From the NCBI RefSeq assembly GCF_004684085.1, contig NZ_SRHZ01000059.1, forward strand, positions 21,974-85,973: 64,000 nt of DNA, written 5' to 3'. A program made the translations under genes and the position numbers. The stretch is from Stenotrophomonas maltophilia (GTDB lineage: Bacteria; Pseudomonadota; Gammaproteobacteria; Xanthomonadales; Xanthomonadaceae). The notes below the pieces were generated by a model that saw only the letters and a list, made by a program, of their open reading frames with translations, was not told where the DNA came from and searched no databases. Below are positions 1-11,023 of the stretch, in pieces; within the stretch, counting starts at the first letter, position 1, and each line of letters starts with the position of its first letter.

Positions 1-377
1 AGGGCCTCCCACTCGTGCCAGCTGGGCAGGCCGAGCAGGCTGTCGGCCCCTACCAGCCAGGCCAGTGGCCGGCTGGGGCCGAGCTCTCCGCGCAGATCGC
101 GCAGGGTGTCGACGGTATAGGACGGGCGGCCGGGAAAGCGCACAGCACGGTCCAGTTCGCGGCGGTCCAGCAGCAGGCCCGGCTCGTCGCCGATGGCCAG
201 CGACAGCATGGTGCAGCGCTGTTCGGCGGTAGCCCCGGGCGGCATACGGTGTGGCGGGTCGGCAGCGGGCAACATGCGGACCGCCACCTGCAGTTCATCA
301 CGCGCGGCGCGCGCGATCGCCAGGTGGCCGAGGTGCACCGGATCAAAGGTGCCCCCGTAATAGATCCGCAGGCTCAT
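1..377 (-). CDS. nadD: Nicotinate-nucleotide adenylyltransferase (partial, C-terminus outside window)
   Basis: This gene transfers an adenylyl group from ATP to nicotinate mononucleotide, making deamido-NAD in the cytoplasmic NAD pathway. The minus-strand frame starts at ATG 377 and begins MSLRIYYGGTFDPVHLGHLA, which contains the nucleotidyltransferase signature GTFDPVHLGH. About 125 codons are visible and the frame is still open at base 1, so the C-terminal part is missing only because of the window edge. It starts 3 bases after the holA stop codon and is the last visible gene of the leuS-lptE-holA-nadD operon, an order also seen in E. coli. Confidence 0.93.
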   Translation of the reverse strand, partial: MSLRIYYGGTFDPVHLGHLAIARAARDELQVAVRMLPAADPPHRMPPGATAEQRCTMLSLAIGDEPGLLLDRRELDRAVRFPGRPSYTVDTLRDLRGELGPSRPLAWLVGADSLLGLPSWHEWEA

Positions 378-380
378 GGC

Positions 381-1418
381 TCAGGCCCGCGCCAGCAGGC
401 GCACGGCACGAGCTTCGGCCACGGCCACCAGCAGGCGCTCCAGCGCCAGCCACGCATCGCCGTCGGCGCGTCCCTTGGCGATACGGTCGACCAGCCCGGC
501 CTCCGCCACGAAGCGCTCCCAGCGCTTGCCTTCCGGGTGCCGTTGCAGCGCGCGCTTGTACGGCGCCTGCCGCGATTCCCAGATACCACGCGATTTCATC
601 TCGGCAGCCAGATTGCCGCCACGCGCCTGCACTCGTGCCAGGCCCGCACCGGCCAGCAGTTCGCGGATCACGATCGGCATCAGCGCGGCGACCGCCTCGC
701 CTTCTCCGCGCAGACCGGCCAGCATGCGCAGGACCGCCGCTGCCTGGCCGGAGAGGGTGGCTTCCACCAGCCGGAACACGTCGTAACGGGCCGCATCGGC
801 CACCAGCGACTCCATCCGCTCCACATCCAGCGGCTGGCCATCGGCCAGCAGCGCCAGTTTGTCGATTTCCTGCGCGGCAGCCAGCAGGTTGCCTTCCACC
901 CGTTCGGCCAGCCGCTGCACTGCGGCCGGATCGGCACGCAGGCCCTTGCTGCGCAGGCGGCGCTCGATCCAGTCCGGCAGTTCATGCGGCTTGATCGCCC
1001 AGGCCACCGACAGCACACCGATACGGTTGGCCGCCTCGGCCCACTTGCCCTGGTGGGCCTTGCTCCATTCATTGGCGGTGATCAGCAGCACCACGTCCGG
1101 CGCCGGGTCGGCACAGAACCGGCTGATCACCTCGGCCCCGTCCTTGCCTGGCTTGCCGCTGGGCAGGCGCACCTCGACCAGGCGACGGGCACTGAACAGG
1201 CTGGGCGCGTTGAACGTTGCGTCGAGCTGGTTCCAGTCGAAATCGCGACCATCCGCGTCGAACACCTCACGCTCACCGATGCCGGCGGCACGTGCACGCG
1301 CGCGGATGGCATCCGCCGCTTCCAGCACGCGCAGGGTTTCAGGCCCGGCAATCAGATAGACCGGCGCCAGCGGGGTATCAGCGCCCTGGCTGGCCAGCTG
1401 CTCCGGACGCAGTTCCAT
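381..1418 (-). CDS. holA: DNA polymerase III subunit delta
   Basis: Delta is the wrench subunit of the DNA polymerase III clamp loader, which opens the beta sliding clamp. The 345-residue product has the usual length and the typical start MELRPEQLASQ followed by PVYLIAGPETLRVLEAADAI, the region that replaces a Walker A motif in delta subunits. It lies 9 bases after lptE and 3 bases before nadD, so it is very probably cotranscribed with both. The identification rests on family-like sequence and on the strongly conserved operon order. Nothing looks truncated. Confidence 0.93.
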   Translation of the reverse strand: MELRPEQLASQGADTPLAPVYLIAGPETLRVLEAADAIRARARAAGIGEREVFDADGRDFDWNQLDATFNAPSLFSARRLVEVRLPSGKPGKDGAEVISRFCADPAPDVVLLITANEWSKAHQGKWAEAANRIGVLSVAWAIKPHELPDWIERRLRSKGLRADPAAVQRLAERVEGNLLAAAQEIDKLALLADGQPLDVERMESLVADAARYDVFRLVEATLSGQAAAVLRMLAGLRGEGEAVAALMPIVIRELLAGAGLARVQARGGNLAAEMKSRGIWESRQAPYKRALQRHPEGKRWERFVAEAGLVDRIAKGRADGDAWLALERLLVAVAEARAVRLLARA

Positions 1419-1427
1419 CGTCGCGGC

Positions 1428-2012
1428 TCAGTGCTTCACTGCAGGGGCCGGCTCGGCCGGTACCGCATCTTCGACCGGCGTGGTCTTCGGTGCCGACAGG
1501 CTGCCCCCCTTCTCGATCTCGGCACGCACCACGCTGTCGATGCGGCGGATGATCGAAGCCGACATCTCGCGGCGCAGCTCATTGGCCAGGATTTCGCGTT
1601 CGGTGGTGGTACCGGTGGCGTCGGTGGGCGGCGACACGTAGTCACGCGACAGCTCGATCACCTGCTGCGGCACCAGCTCGCTGCCATCCTCGCGGCGGAA
1701 GATGAAGATCACTGCATAGCGCAGGCTGTATTCCTGTGCACGGCCCTGCGAATCGATGGCGATCGGCAGGTCGCCCCAGCGCTCGGACAGCACCTGCAGC
1801 TGGGTACTGGGCTGCTTGCTGTCCTCATCGGCCAGCCTGGCGCCGGAGGCCAGCAGGCTGCGGTTGAGCAGCTTGACCAGTTCACTGTACGGCGCGGTGG
1901 AAACCACCTTCACCGGTGCCGTGTTGGTCGGCAGCATCAGCTTGTTGCGCAGGTGGAAACCGCAGCCGGCAAGGCCGAGGGCAAGAACGAGGGCAAGCAG
2001 GATTCGGGTCAT
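1428..2012 (-). CDS. lptE: LPS-assembly lipoprotein LptE
   Basis: LptE is the outer-membrane lipoprotein that plugs the LptD barrel and helps place lipopolysaccharide on the cell surface. I chose ATG 2012 because it puts a classic lipoprotein signal at the N-terminus (MTRILLALVLALGLAGCGF, lipobox LAGC); an in-frame ATG ten codons upstream would add a charged extension before the signal. The product is 194 residues with an Ala/Pro-rich, charged C-terminal tail (VEDAVPAEPAPAVKH). It sits between leuS and holA, as in E. coli. Confidence 0.92.
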   Translation of the reverse strand: MTRILLALVLALGLAGCGFHLRNKLMLPTNTAPVKVVSTAPYSELVKLLNRSLLASGARLADEDSKQPSTQLQVLSERWGDLPIAIDSQGRAQEYSLRYAVIFIFRREDGSELVPQQVIELSRDYVSPPTDATGTTTEREILANELRREMSASIIRRIDSVVRAEIEKGGSLSAPKTTPVEDAVPAEPAPAVKH

Positions 2013-2151
2013 GGAGACAGTCTGGCGGAGCCGGGCGATCACGGCAACACGCAGCGTGCCCGATGCCGCGTGAATGCAGGGCCATCAAGCGCCTGGCCCT
2101 GCACCGGGGAGAGCACCGGCCCCCCTGGGAGGGCGGCCGGTGTCTGGCACA

Positions 2152-4899
<2,748 letters not shown>

Positions 4900-5502
4900 T
4901 CAGCGTGCCCGCGACAGCGGCAGGGCCAGCGCCAGCCAGCCCGCCCAGCAGGCGAAGGCCACCCGCTGCGCCAGCGGTGCCGGCAGCACGCCCTGCAGGG
5001 CGAAGGCCGCCAGGGCCGCCAACACGCCGCAGGCGATGGCCAGCCCGCCCAGCGCGCGCGCCTGCACTTGGCGCAACTGGAACATGCCCAGCAGCAGGGT
5101 ACCGGCGACGAAGCCCAGCACCCATATCATCCAGGCGCTGGCGTGCAGCTGGCTGGCCGGCCCATGCAGGTCGTCCACATCCAGCGGCAGCAGGCCCATC
5201 GCGGCAAACGCCAGGCCCGCCAACAGCAGCATCTGGCTGCCGACCCGCGGCGCCCAACCGGCGGTGGCCGGCAGGCGGCGGCGCAGGCACTCGGCCACCA
5301 ACGCCGCCAGCAGGCCCGGCAGCACGAAGCCCAGCAGGTTGAAGGCCAGCGCATGCGGTACGCCATCTGCGCCCAGCAGCGCCACCGGATGGCGCGCCTG
5401 CGCGTAGCCGTCCAGGCCAGCACCAAAGCCGAGCACCGCCGTCACGAACAGCAGTGCGGCGATCAGGCCCGACAGGCGCAGCAATGGGGACAGGGTCGAC
5501 AT
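4900..5502 (-). CDS. DUF998-family integral membrane protein
   Basis: A 200-residue protein with about six hydrophobic segments, beginning MSTLSPLLRLSGLIAALLFV and ending in a short basic tail. The pattern of paired transmembrane helices and a HPVALLG segment near residue 38 fits DUF998 (related to frhE/YuiD-like membrane proteins), whose function is not established. It lies upstream of leuS on the same strand with a gap of about 105 bases and is divergent from cnoX. A second DUF998-like protein occurs at 27142-27759. Family assignment is moderate; no reaction can be proposed. Confidence 0.75.
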   Translation of the reverse strand: MSTLSPLLRLSGLIAALLFVTAVLGFGAGLDGYAQARHPVALLGADGVPHALAFNLLGFVLPGLLAALVAECLRRRLPATAGWAPRVGSQMLLLAGLAFAAMGLLPLDVDDLHGPASQLHASAWMIWVLGFVAGTLLLGMFQLRQVQARALGGLAIACGVLAALAAFALQGVLPAPLAQRVAFACWAGWLALALPLSRAR

Positions 5503-5626
5503 GCAGGCTCCGGAAACAACAGCGACAGGAAGACTGCATTGTCAGGCATTTACTACACCCCGGGTTGAGACCGGCATCGATCGTCACCATAGAATCGGTC
5601 TCCAGACGCCAAGCGATGCCTCCCTC

Positions 5627-6484
5627 ATGACCGAGACGACCTACGTATTCGACGCCACCACTGCGACTTTCGAGGCCGACGTCCTGCAGAAGTCGCTGCA
5701 GACTCCCGTCCTGGTGGATTTCTGGGCAACCTGGTGCGGGCCGTGCAAGACCCTCGGCCCGATGCTGGAAAAGCTGGCCGCCGAATACAACGGCGCGTTC
5801 GAGCTGGCCAAGGTCGATGTCGACGCAGAACAGCAGATCGCCGCCGCTTTCCAGATCCGCTCGGTACCCACCGTGTTCCTGGTCAAGGGCGGCCAGCTGG
5901 TGGACGGCTTCCCTGGCGCCATCCCGGAAGGCCAGCTGCGCGAATTCCTGGCCCAGCATGGTGTCGTGCCGGCCGACGTCGGCGATACCGTCACCGAGGA
6001 CGAAGCGCCGCTGGACCCGCAGGCACAGGTGGACGTGCTGCGCGCGCAGATCGCCGCCGAGCCGGACAAGGACGAGCTGAAGCTGGACCTGGCCCTGGCC
6101 CTGCTGCAGATCGGCGGCGTGGACGAAGCCGGCATGCTCATCGATGGCCTGCCGGCCAACCTGGCCACCGATGATCGCGCTGTGCGTGGCCGCGCCCGCT
6201 TGGCCTTCGCCTCGGCACTGAAGGACGCCCCGGCCGCCGAAGTGCTGGAAGCGCGCATCGCCGTCGACGGCAAAGACCTCAAGGCCCGCCACCTGCGCGG
6301 CGTGCAGCTGCTGCTTGGAGGCCACGACGCAGCTGCGTTGGAACAGTTCCTGGAAATGCTGCGGATCGACCGTGGTTTCGAGGAAGGTCTGCCGCGCAAG
6401 GCCCTGATCGACGCCTTCAATGTGATCTCCGACGAGGACCTGGTCGGCCAGTACCGCCGCCGGATGGCCTCCCTGCTGTTCTGA
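5627..6484 (+). CDS. cnoX: Thioredoxin-fold chaperedoxin CnoX (YbbN family)
   Basis: CnoX proteins combine a thioredoxin fold with C-terminal TPR repeats and protect proteins from oxidative aggregation, passing them to DnaK and GroEL in the cytoplasm. This copy is 285 residues, matching E. coli YbbN. The N-terminal domain carries VDFWATWCGPCK with the CxxC pair at residues 37-40; the rest (about 120-285) is helical and TPR-like. An intact CGPC differs from E. coli YbbN, whose active site is degenerate, and suggests real thiol-disulfide activity as in Caulobacter CnoX. The start at 5627 gives MTETTYVFD, the usual beginning. Confidence 0.92.
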   Translation: MTETTYVFDATTATFEADVLQKSLQTPVLVDFWATWCGPCKTLGPMLEKLAAEYNGAFELAKVDVDAEQQIAAAFQIRSVPTVFLVKGGQLVDGFPGAIPEGQLREFLAQHGVVPADVGDTVTEDEAPLDPQAQVDVLRAQIAAEPDKDELKLDLALALLQIGGVDEAGMLIDGLPANLATDDRAVRGRARLAFASALKDAPAAEVLEARIAVDGKDLKARHLRGVQLLLGGHDAAALEQFLEMLRIDRGFEEGLPRKALIDAFNVISDEDLVGQYRRRMASLLF

Positions 6485-6666
6485 ACGGGAACGCGCTTCG
6501 TTCAGAATCCCTGCACTGAACGCGGGCAATAATGCGCGGGATGGCGGCCGTACGGTCGCCACGATCCGTTCGGGGGGATGAGGTCGGGGCCATGGGGTCT
6601 TGCAGCTGCGCCCCCGCATTGCCGGGATTGCCAACTGTGACCTTCGTCCGCTCGCTGTCGTTCGCC

Positions 6667-8292
6667 ATGCGCTTCCAGGGCGCGCTGCTCTGCGCCCTCT
6701 TCCTGCTGCCGGCCGTGGCCGCAGCCCAGGACTGGAACTACCGGGTCCGCCCCGGCGATACCCTGTGGGACCTGGGCGGGGTGTACCTGAAGCCCTCGGT
6801 GCGCTGGCAGCAGCTGCAGCAGCACAACCGCATAGACAACCCTTACCAGCTGCCGCCCGGCCAGCTGCTGCGTTTCCCGATCAGCTGGCTGCGCACCGAA
6901 CCGGCGCCGGCCCGTGTGCTGTCGGTACGCGGCAAGGTCGAGCTGTCCGGCGCCGATGGCAGGGCGACCCGCGCCATTCTGGCCGGCGAGCAATTGCACA
7001 TTGGCGACACCGTCCAGACCGAAGGCGACTCCAGCGTCACTCTTGAATTCGCCGACGCCTCGCGCCTGCAGCTGCGCGAGTATTCCCGCCTGCGCCTGGA
7101 CCAGCTCAGCCGCTATGGCCACACCGGCATGGTCGATACCCGCCTGCGCCTGCAGCAGGGCCGCGCCAGCAACCGCGTGACCCCGGCCCGCGGCCCGGCA
7201 TCGCGTTACATCATCGACGCCCCGACAGCGACCAGCAGCGTGCGCGGCACCGTGTTCCGGGTCAGTGCCGGTGACACCGACCAGGTTGCCGCCACCGAGG
7301 TCCTGCAGGGCAAGGTGCAGGTCGGCAACAGCCACGGCCGGCAGCTGGTCAAGCCCGGGCAGGCCAGCCGCAGCAGCAGTGCTGACGCCGCCCCCGATGC
7401 CGTCTCCGCGCTGCTGCCGGCACCGCAGCTGCGCAGCGATGAAGTGCGTCTGGCGCCCCTGCCGACCCTGCTTGCCTGGGACCCCATCGACGGCGCTGCG
7501 CGCTACCGCGTGGAAGTGGTTCAGGCCGCGACGCCGGAAATCCTGCTGTTTGCCGCCACCACCGCCGACACCCGGCTGGCGATCGGCGACCTGCCCCCCG
7601 GCCGGTTGCGCGTGCTGCTGCGCGCGGTTGATGCGCAGGGTGTGGAGGGCCTCGACGCCAGCGCCGATTTCGAGCTCAGCGACCAGCCACCGCCACCACT
7701 GACCGTGGCACCACTGCATGGGCAGACCGTCAACAGCGACCGTCCGCGCTTCCGTTGGAGCCAGGCGCCGGGTGCGCGCAGCAGCGTGCTGCAGATCGCC
7801 ACCGAGCCGAGCTTCGTGCAACCGCTGCAGGAACAGAGCACACACGGCACCGACCTGCGCCTGGCGCAGCCGCTGGCACCGGGGCAGTACTTCTGGCGGG
7901 TGGCCTCACGCGACGGCAACGGCCACCAGGGCCGTTACGGCCAGGCGCTGCCCCTGCAACTGAGCAACGAACCGGTGGACCCCGCCCTGCAGCCTCCGGA
8001 GGCCGCGCACGGTGAGCTGACCCTGCGCTGGCAGGCCGGCAGCGAAGGCCAGAAGTACCGGGTGCAGGTGGACCGTCGTGGCGACTTCAAGGCGCCCTTG
8101 GTCGATCAGACCGTGAGCGAGCCGCAGGTCAGTTTCAAGCGTCCCTGGAGCGGCACCCTGCACGTGCGCGTGCAGTACATCGATGACGACGGTCATGCGG
8201 GTGAATACTCGCCTGCACAGCAGATCAAGCTGCCGTGCCGCCTGTGCTACGGCGCCGGTGGTGGCGCCCTGCTGCTGTGGCTGTTGTTATGA
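6667..8292 (+). CDS. Periplasmic LysM-FecR domain protein
   Basis: The start at ATG 6667 gives a clean signal peptide (MRFQGALLCALFLLPAVAAA, cleaved after AAA). A LysM domain (YRVRPGDTLWDLGG, roughly residues 24-70) follows, then a FecR domain (about 80-230, with SVRGTVFRV), then a Pro-rich linker and two or three fibronectin-like repeats, and a hydrophobic C-terminus (GAGGGALLLWLLL). In-frame codons extend further upstream, including a GTG at 6637, but add no plausible signal. The stop codon overlaps the start of the downstream CHASE2-GGDEF gene by 4 bases, so the two are translationally coupled. A periplasmic, peptidoglycan-associated sensor or scaffold is inferred, not shown. Confidence 0.85.
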   Translation: MRFQGALLCALFLLPAVAAAQDWNYRVRPGDTLWDLGGVYLKPSVRWQQLQQHNRIDNPYQLPPGQLLRFPISWLRTEPAPARVLSVRGKVELSGADGRATRAILAGEQLHIGDTVQTEGDSSVTLEFADASRLQLREYSRLRLDQLSRYGHTGMVDTRLRLQQGRASNRVTPARGPASRYIIDAPTATSSVRGTVFRVSAGDTDQVAATEVLQGKVQVGNSHGRQLVKPGQASRSSSADAAPDAVSALLPAPQLRSDEVRLAPLPTLLAWDPIDGAARYRVEVVQAATPEILLFAATTADTRLAIGDLPPGRLRVLLRAVDAQGVEGLDASADFELSDQPPPPLTVAPLHGQTVNSDRPRFRWSQAPGARSSVLQIATEPSFVQPLQEQSTHGTDLRLAQPLAPGQYFWRVASRDGNGHQGRYGQALPLQLSNEPVDPALQPPEAAHGELTLRWQAGSEGQKYRVQVDRRGDFKAPLVDQTVSEPQVSFKRPWSGTLHVRVQYIDDDGHAGEYSPAQQIKLPCRLCYGAGGGALLLWLLL

Positions 8293-9911
8293 GGCGCTCG
8301 CCGCTGCCGTGGTCGAAACGCATCCTGCTGGCGCTGCTGGCCGGTGTTTTGACTGTGATCGCCAGCCAGGGCCAATGGCTGTGGCGGCAGGACGAAGCCG
8401 CCTATGACGCCATGGTCGGCAACTGGGACTACCGCCCCGACCCCAGCATATTGATCGTGGCCATCGACGAAGGCAGCCTGCAGCGTATCGGCCAATGGCC
8501 CTGGCCGCGTTCGATCCATGCGCGGTTGCTGGATCGCCTGACCGACGCCGGTGCCGAGCGCGTGGCACTGGACCTGATGCTGTCCGAACCCGACCGTCGC
8601 GACAGCCGCCAGGACGAACAGTTGGCCGCGGCCATCCGGCGCAACGGCCGGGTGGTGCTGCCGGTACTGGCGGCGCCAGCAGCCGGTGATCGCATGGCGG
8701 AGGAGATGCTGCCGATTCCACGGATCGCAGCCAGCGCGGCGGCGATCGGCCATACCGACGTCGAAGTGGATGGTGATGGGGTTGCCCGCGGCGTCTACCT
8801 GCACGCAGGCATCGGCCGTGCGCATTGGCCTGCACTCGGGCTGGCCCTGGCGGATCTGCCCCCCGACGCGGTACGTGGTCTGCCCGACCCCGATCCGGGC
8901 GTGAATTCGCCCTATCAATGGCGGCGCGACGACTACGTGCGGGTGCGCTATGCCGGCCCTCCCGAACGCCTGCCACAGGTCTCCTACGCCGACGTGCTTG
9001 ACGGCCACGTGGACACGGCCATGCTGCATGGCCGCCGCATCGTGGTCGGCATGACCGCCAGCGGTGTCGCGCCGCGGCTGCTGACCCCGACCACCCGCGA
9101 ATTCTGGATGAGTGGCAGCGAGTACCAGGCCAACGTTGCCTCGATGGTGCTGCAGCACAAGCAGATCGACCTGCTGCCCCGTCTCTGGCAGCACGCCATC
9201 GGCGGCGTGCTGGTGGCACTGTGCGTGATCCTGCTTGGCCTGCGCCTGCCGTGGCTGGCCGCGCTGTGTTCGCTGCCGCTGGCACCGCTGCTGAGCTGGC
9301 TGCTGCTGCGCGCCTGCGATCTGTGGTGGGCGCCGGCCAGCGCTATGCTGGGCATCATCCTGGTGCTGCTGGCCTGGGCGACCTGGCGGATCTCGGCCTG
9401 GCACCGCCAGGCCAATCGCGATGCGCTGACCGGCCTCGGCAATCGCCTGCGCTTCGAACAGTCCCTGCAGCAGGAATGCGATGCCGCGCGGCGCAGTGGC
9501 AAGCCGCTGAGCCTGGCGCTGATCGATGTCGACCATTTCAAGCGCCACAACGACCGCCACGGCCATCAGGTCGGCGACCGCGTGCTGCGCGATGTCGCGC
9601 GCCTGATCGGTGCACATGCGCGGCGCCCACGCGACATGGCCGCGCGCTATGGCGGCGATGAATTCGCGCTGGTGCTGCCGGACACACCGGCAGAAGGTGC
9701 GCGCCTGGTGATTGAAGACCTGATCGCCTGCGTACGCGCGCTGCCGGCACCCGGTGAAGGCAGCGACGCGGGCATCACTCTCACCATCGGCGTGTTCACC
9801 CGCGTGCCGGACGCCGACCTGCAGCCGCATGACTTCGTGGAAGGTGCCGACACCGCCCTGTACCAGGCCAAGGCCAACGGCCGCGACGGTTACGTGGTCG
9901 ACGGCTCATGA
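8289..9911 (+). CDS. CHASE2-GGDEF membrane diguanylate cyclase
   Basis: The 540-residue product has an N-terminal membrane helix, a periplasmic CHASE2 sensor (signature GQWPWPRSIHARLLD near residue 70), three closely spaced C-terminal membrane helices (about 295-375) and a cytoplasmic GGDEF domain. GGDEF is intact at residues 455-459, and an RxxD product-inhibition site (RPRD, residues 446-449) sits the canonical five residues before it. It should therefore make cyclic di-GMP from GTP and be feedback inhibited. The ATGA overlap with the FecR gene implies joint expression, and the CHASE2 domain is the likely partner of the FecR/LysM protein in the periplasm. Confidence 0.93.
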   Translation: MRRSPLPWSKRILLALLAGVLTVIASQGQWLWRQDEAAYDAMVGNWDYRPDPSILIVAIDEGSLQRIGQWPWPRSIHARLLDRLTDAGAERVALDLMLSEPDRRDSRQDEQLAAAIRRNGRVVLPVLAAPAAGDRMAEEMLPIPRIAASAAAIGHTDVEVDGDGVARGVYLHAGIGRAHWPALGLALADLPPDAVRGLPDPDPGVNSPYQWRRDDYVRVRYAGPPERLPQVSYADVLDGHVDTAMLHGRRIVVGMTASGVAPRLLTPTTREFWMSGSEYQANVASMVLQHKQIDLLPRLWQHAIGGVLVALCVILLGLRLPWLAALCSLPLAPLLSWLLLRACDLWWAPASAMLGIILVLLAWATWRISAWHRQANRDALTGLGNRLRFEQSLQQECDAARRSGKPLSLALIDVDHFKRHNDRHGHQVGDRVLRDVARLIGAHARRPRDMAARYGGDEFALVLPDTPAEGARLVIEDLIACVRALPAPGEGSDAGITLTIGVFTRVPDADLQPHDFVEGADTALYQAKANGRDGYVVDGS

Positions 9912-9932
9912 GGCAGGACATGCATGCCACCT

Positions 9933-9956
9933 GTAGCGTCGAGCTTGCTCGACTGC
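9933..9956 (+). repeat. SMAG (GTAG) palindromic repeat
   Basis: A GTAG head is followed by a short palindrome (CGTCGAGC TT GCTCGACTGC). This is the layout of the S. maltophilia SMAG family of REP-like elements. Together with the oppositely oriented copy at 10397-10420 it brackets a transposase pseudogene. Confidence 0.8.
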
Positions 9957-9963
9957 GTCTACC

Positions 9964-10371
9964 TCATTCCAGCGGCCAGCGACACCACGCAATCGGATAG
10001 TCTCCCAGCCGCGATACCAGGCCTGCACGCACGGGATTGGCCATTACATACAGTGACTGTTACCGAACATCCTCCTCATTCCGGATCAGATGATCGTAGT
10101 AGCCCCGCTGCCACACCGGCCGTCCTTCACCTGAGTGCGCATTGACTGCAATGGCCACTCTGGGCTTGAGTGACTGCATGCATCGCCCGAGGGTTCCCTG
10201 ATGCAACTGCATGACCCAGTGCAGATGATCGGGCATCATCCCCCAGGCAAATGAGCGCGTGAGTGCACTGCGGTCACTGTCACGAAGGCCTTCCATCAAC
10301 GCAGCCGCGCAACAAGGCAGGACCGGGCCGTACCTATCGGAAAACCCCGAAAAGGCTATCGGATAGCGTCG
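9964..10371 (-). pseudogene. REP-associated tyrosine transposase (RAYT, Y1 family) remnant
   Basis: The minus-strand frame reads a Y1-transposase core: SFAWGMMPDHLHWVMQL (the HUH-type histidine pair HLH), then GRPVWQRGYYDHLIRNEED with the probable catalytic tyrosine region. An in-frame TAA at 10060-10062 interrupts it. The same frame then continues with YVMANPVRAGLVSRLGDYP and ends at TGA 9964-9966, which is the normal C-terminus of this family. The N-terminal segment with the first beta strands is missing or unrecognisable upstream of about 10300. So the gene is 5'-truncated and carries one nonsense codon. The 5' boundary given is approximate. It lies between two oppositely oriented SMAG repeats, the expected substrates of such enzymes. 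Confidence 0.8.
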
Positions 10372-10396
10372 AGCGTATTCGGTGCTGCCCCTGAAA

Positions 10397-10420
10397 GCAG
10401 TCGAGCAAGCTTGACTCTAC
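10397..10420 (-). repeat. SMAG (GTAG) palindromic repeat
   Basis: Read on the minus strand this is GTAG followed by AGTCAAGCTTGCTCGACTGC, the same stem as the copy at 9933-9956 with one change. The pair is inverted and flanks the RAYT remnant. Confidence 0.78.
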
Positions 10421-10523
10421 ATTTTGCCGGGCCACGCCCGAATCGCACGGACGCCAGACCGGGGTGCAACATACGCATGCGAATGGTTAGACTACAGACC
10501 TCGCCCCGCGCCCCCGGACCCGC

Positions 10524-10976
10524 ATGAACGCACGCCTGTTCCGCTTCGGCATCAATCTCTGGCCGCCGTTCCTGTTCACCGGCATCCACGTCACCCGCGT
10601 CTCGCCGGACTACCGGCAGATCGATGTCGAACTGCGCATGCGGCCCTGGAACCGCAACTACGTCGGTACGCATTTCGGCGGCAGCCTGTTCGCGATGACC
10701 GATCCGTTCTGGATGCTTGGTCTGCTGCACATCCTCGGACGCGATTACTACGTGTGGGATCGTGCCGGTGCGATTGATTTCCTCAAGCCCGGCCGCGGTA
10801 CCGTGCGCACCTCGTTCCGCATCGACGATGTGCTGCTGGATGAGCTGCGTGCAGAAGCCGCTGGCGGCGACAAGGTCCTGCGTTGGTTCAGCAACGACAT
10901 CGTCGATGAAAGTGGCGAGGTTGTCGCGCAGGTGCGCAAGCAGGTCTACCTGCGGTTGAAGCCGCACGCACGCTGA
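10524..10976 (+). CDS. DUF4442 hot-dog fold protein (thioesterase-like)
   Basis: A 150-residue protein with the DUF4442 pattern: a membrane-facing N-terminus (NLWPPFLFTGIHV), then RNYVGTHFGGSLFAMTDPFWML, the region that forms the hot-dog central helix in PaaI/YiiD-like thioesterases, then strands ending VRKQVYLRLKP. A role on acyl-CoA or acyl-ACP is inferred from the fold; no substrate can be read from the sequence. ATG 10524 follows the transposase-remnant region and precedes a signal-peptide protein on the same strand with a gap of 47 bases. Confidence 0.78.
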   Translation: MNARLFRFGINLWPPFLFTGIHVTRVSPDYRQIDVELRMRPWNRNYVGTHFGGSLFAMTDPFWMLGLLHILGRDYYVWDRAGAIDFLKPGRGTVRTSFRIDDVLLDELRAEAAGGDKVLRWFSNDIVDESGEVVAQVRKQVYLRLKPHAR

Positions 10977-11023
10977 TCGGCAGCATCGGCGCTATTCTCT
11001 GCCTCCCCGCCATGGAGGCTCCG

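Noticed and set aside
6501..6533. Promoter upstream of the FecR gene (AATAAT at 6528-6533)
   Set aside because: The -10-like box is good but no acceptable -35 box lies at 16-18 bases, so it was not listed as a feature.
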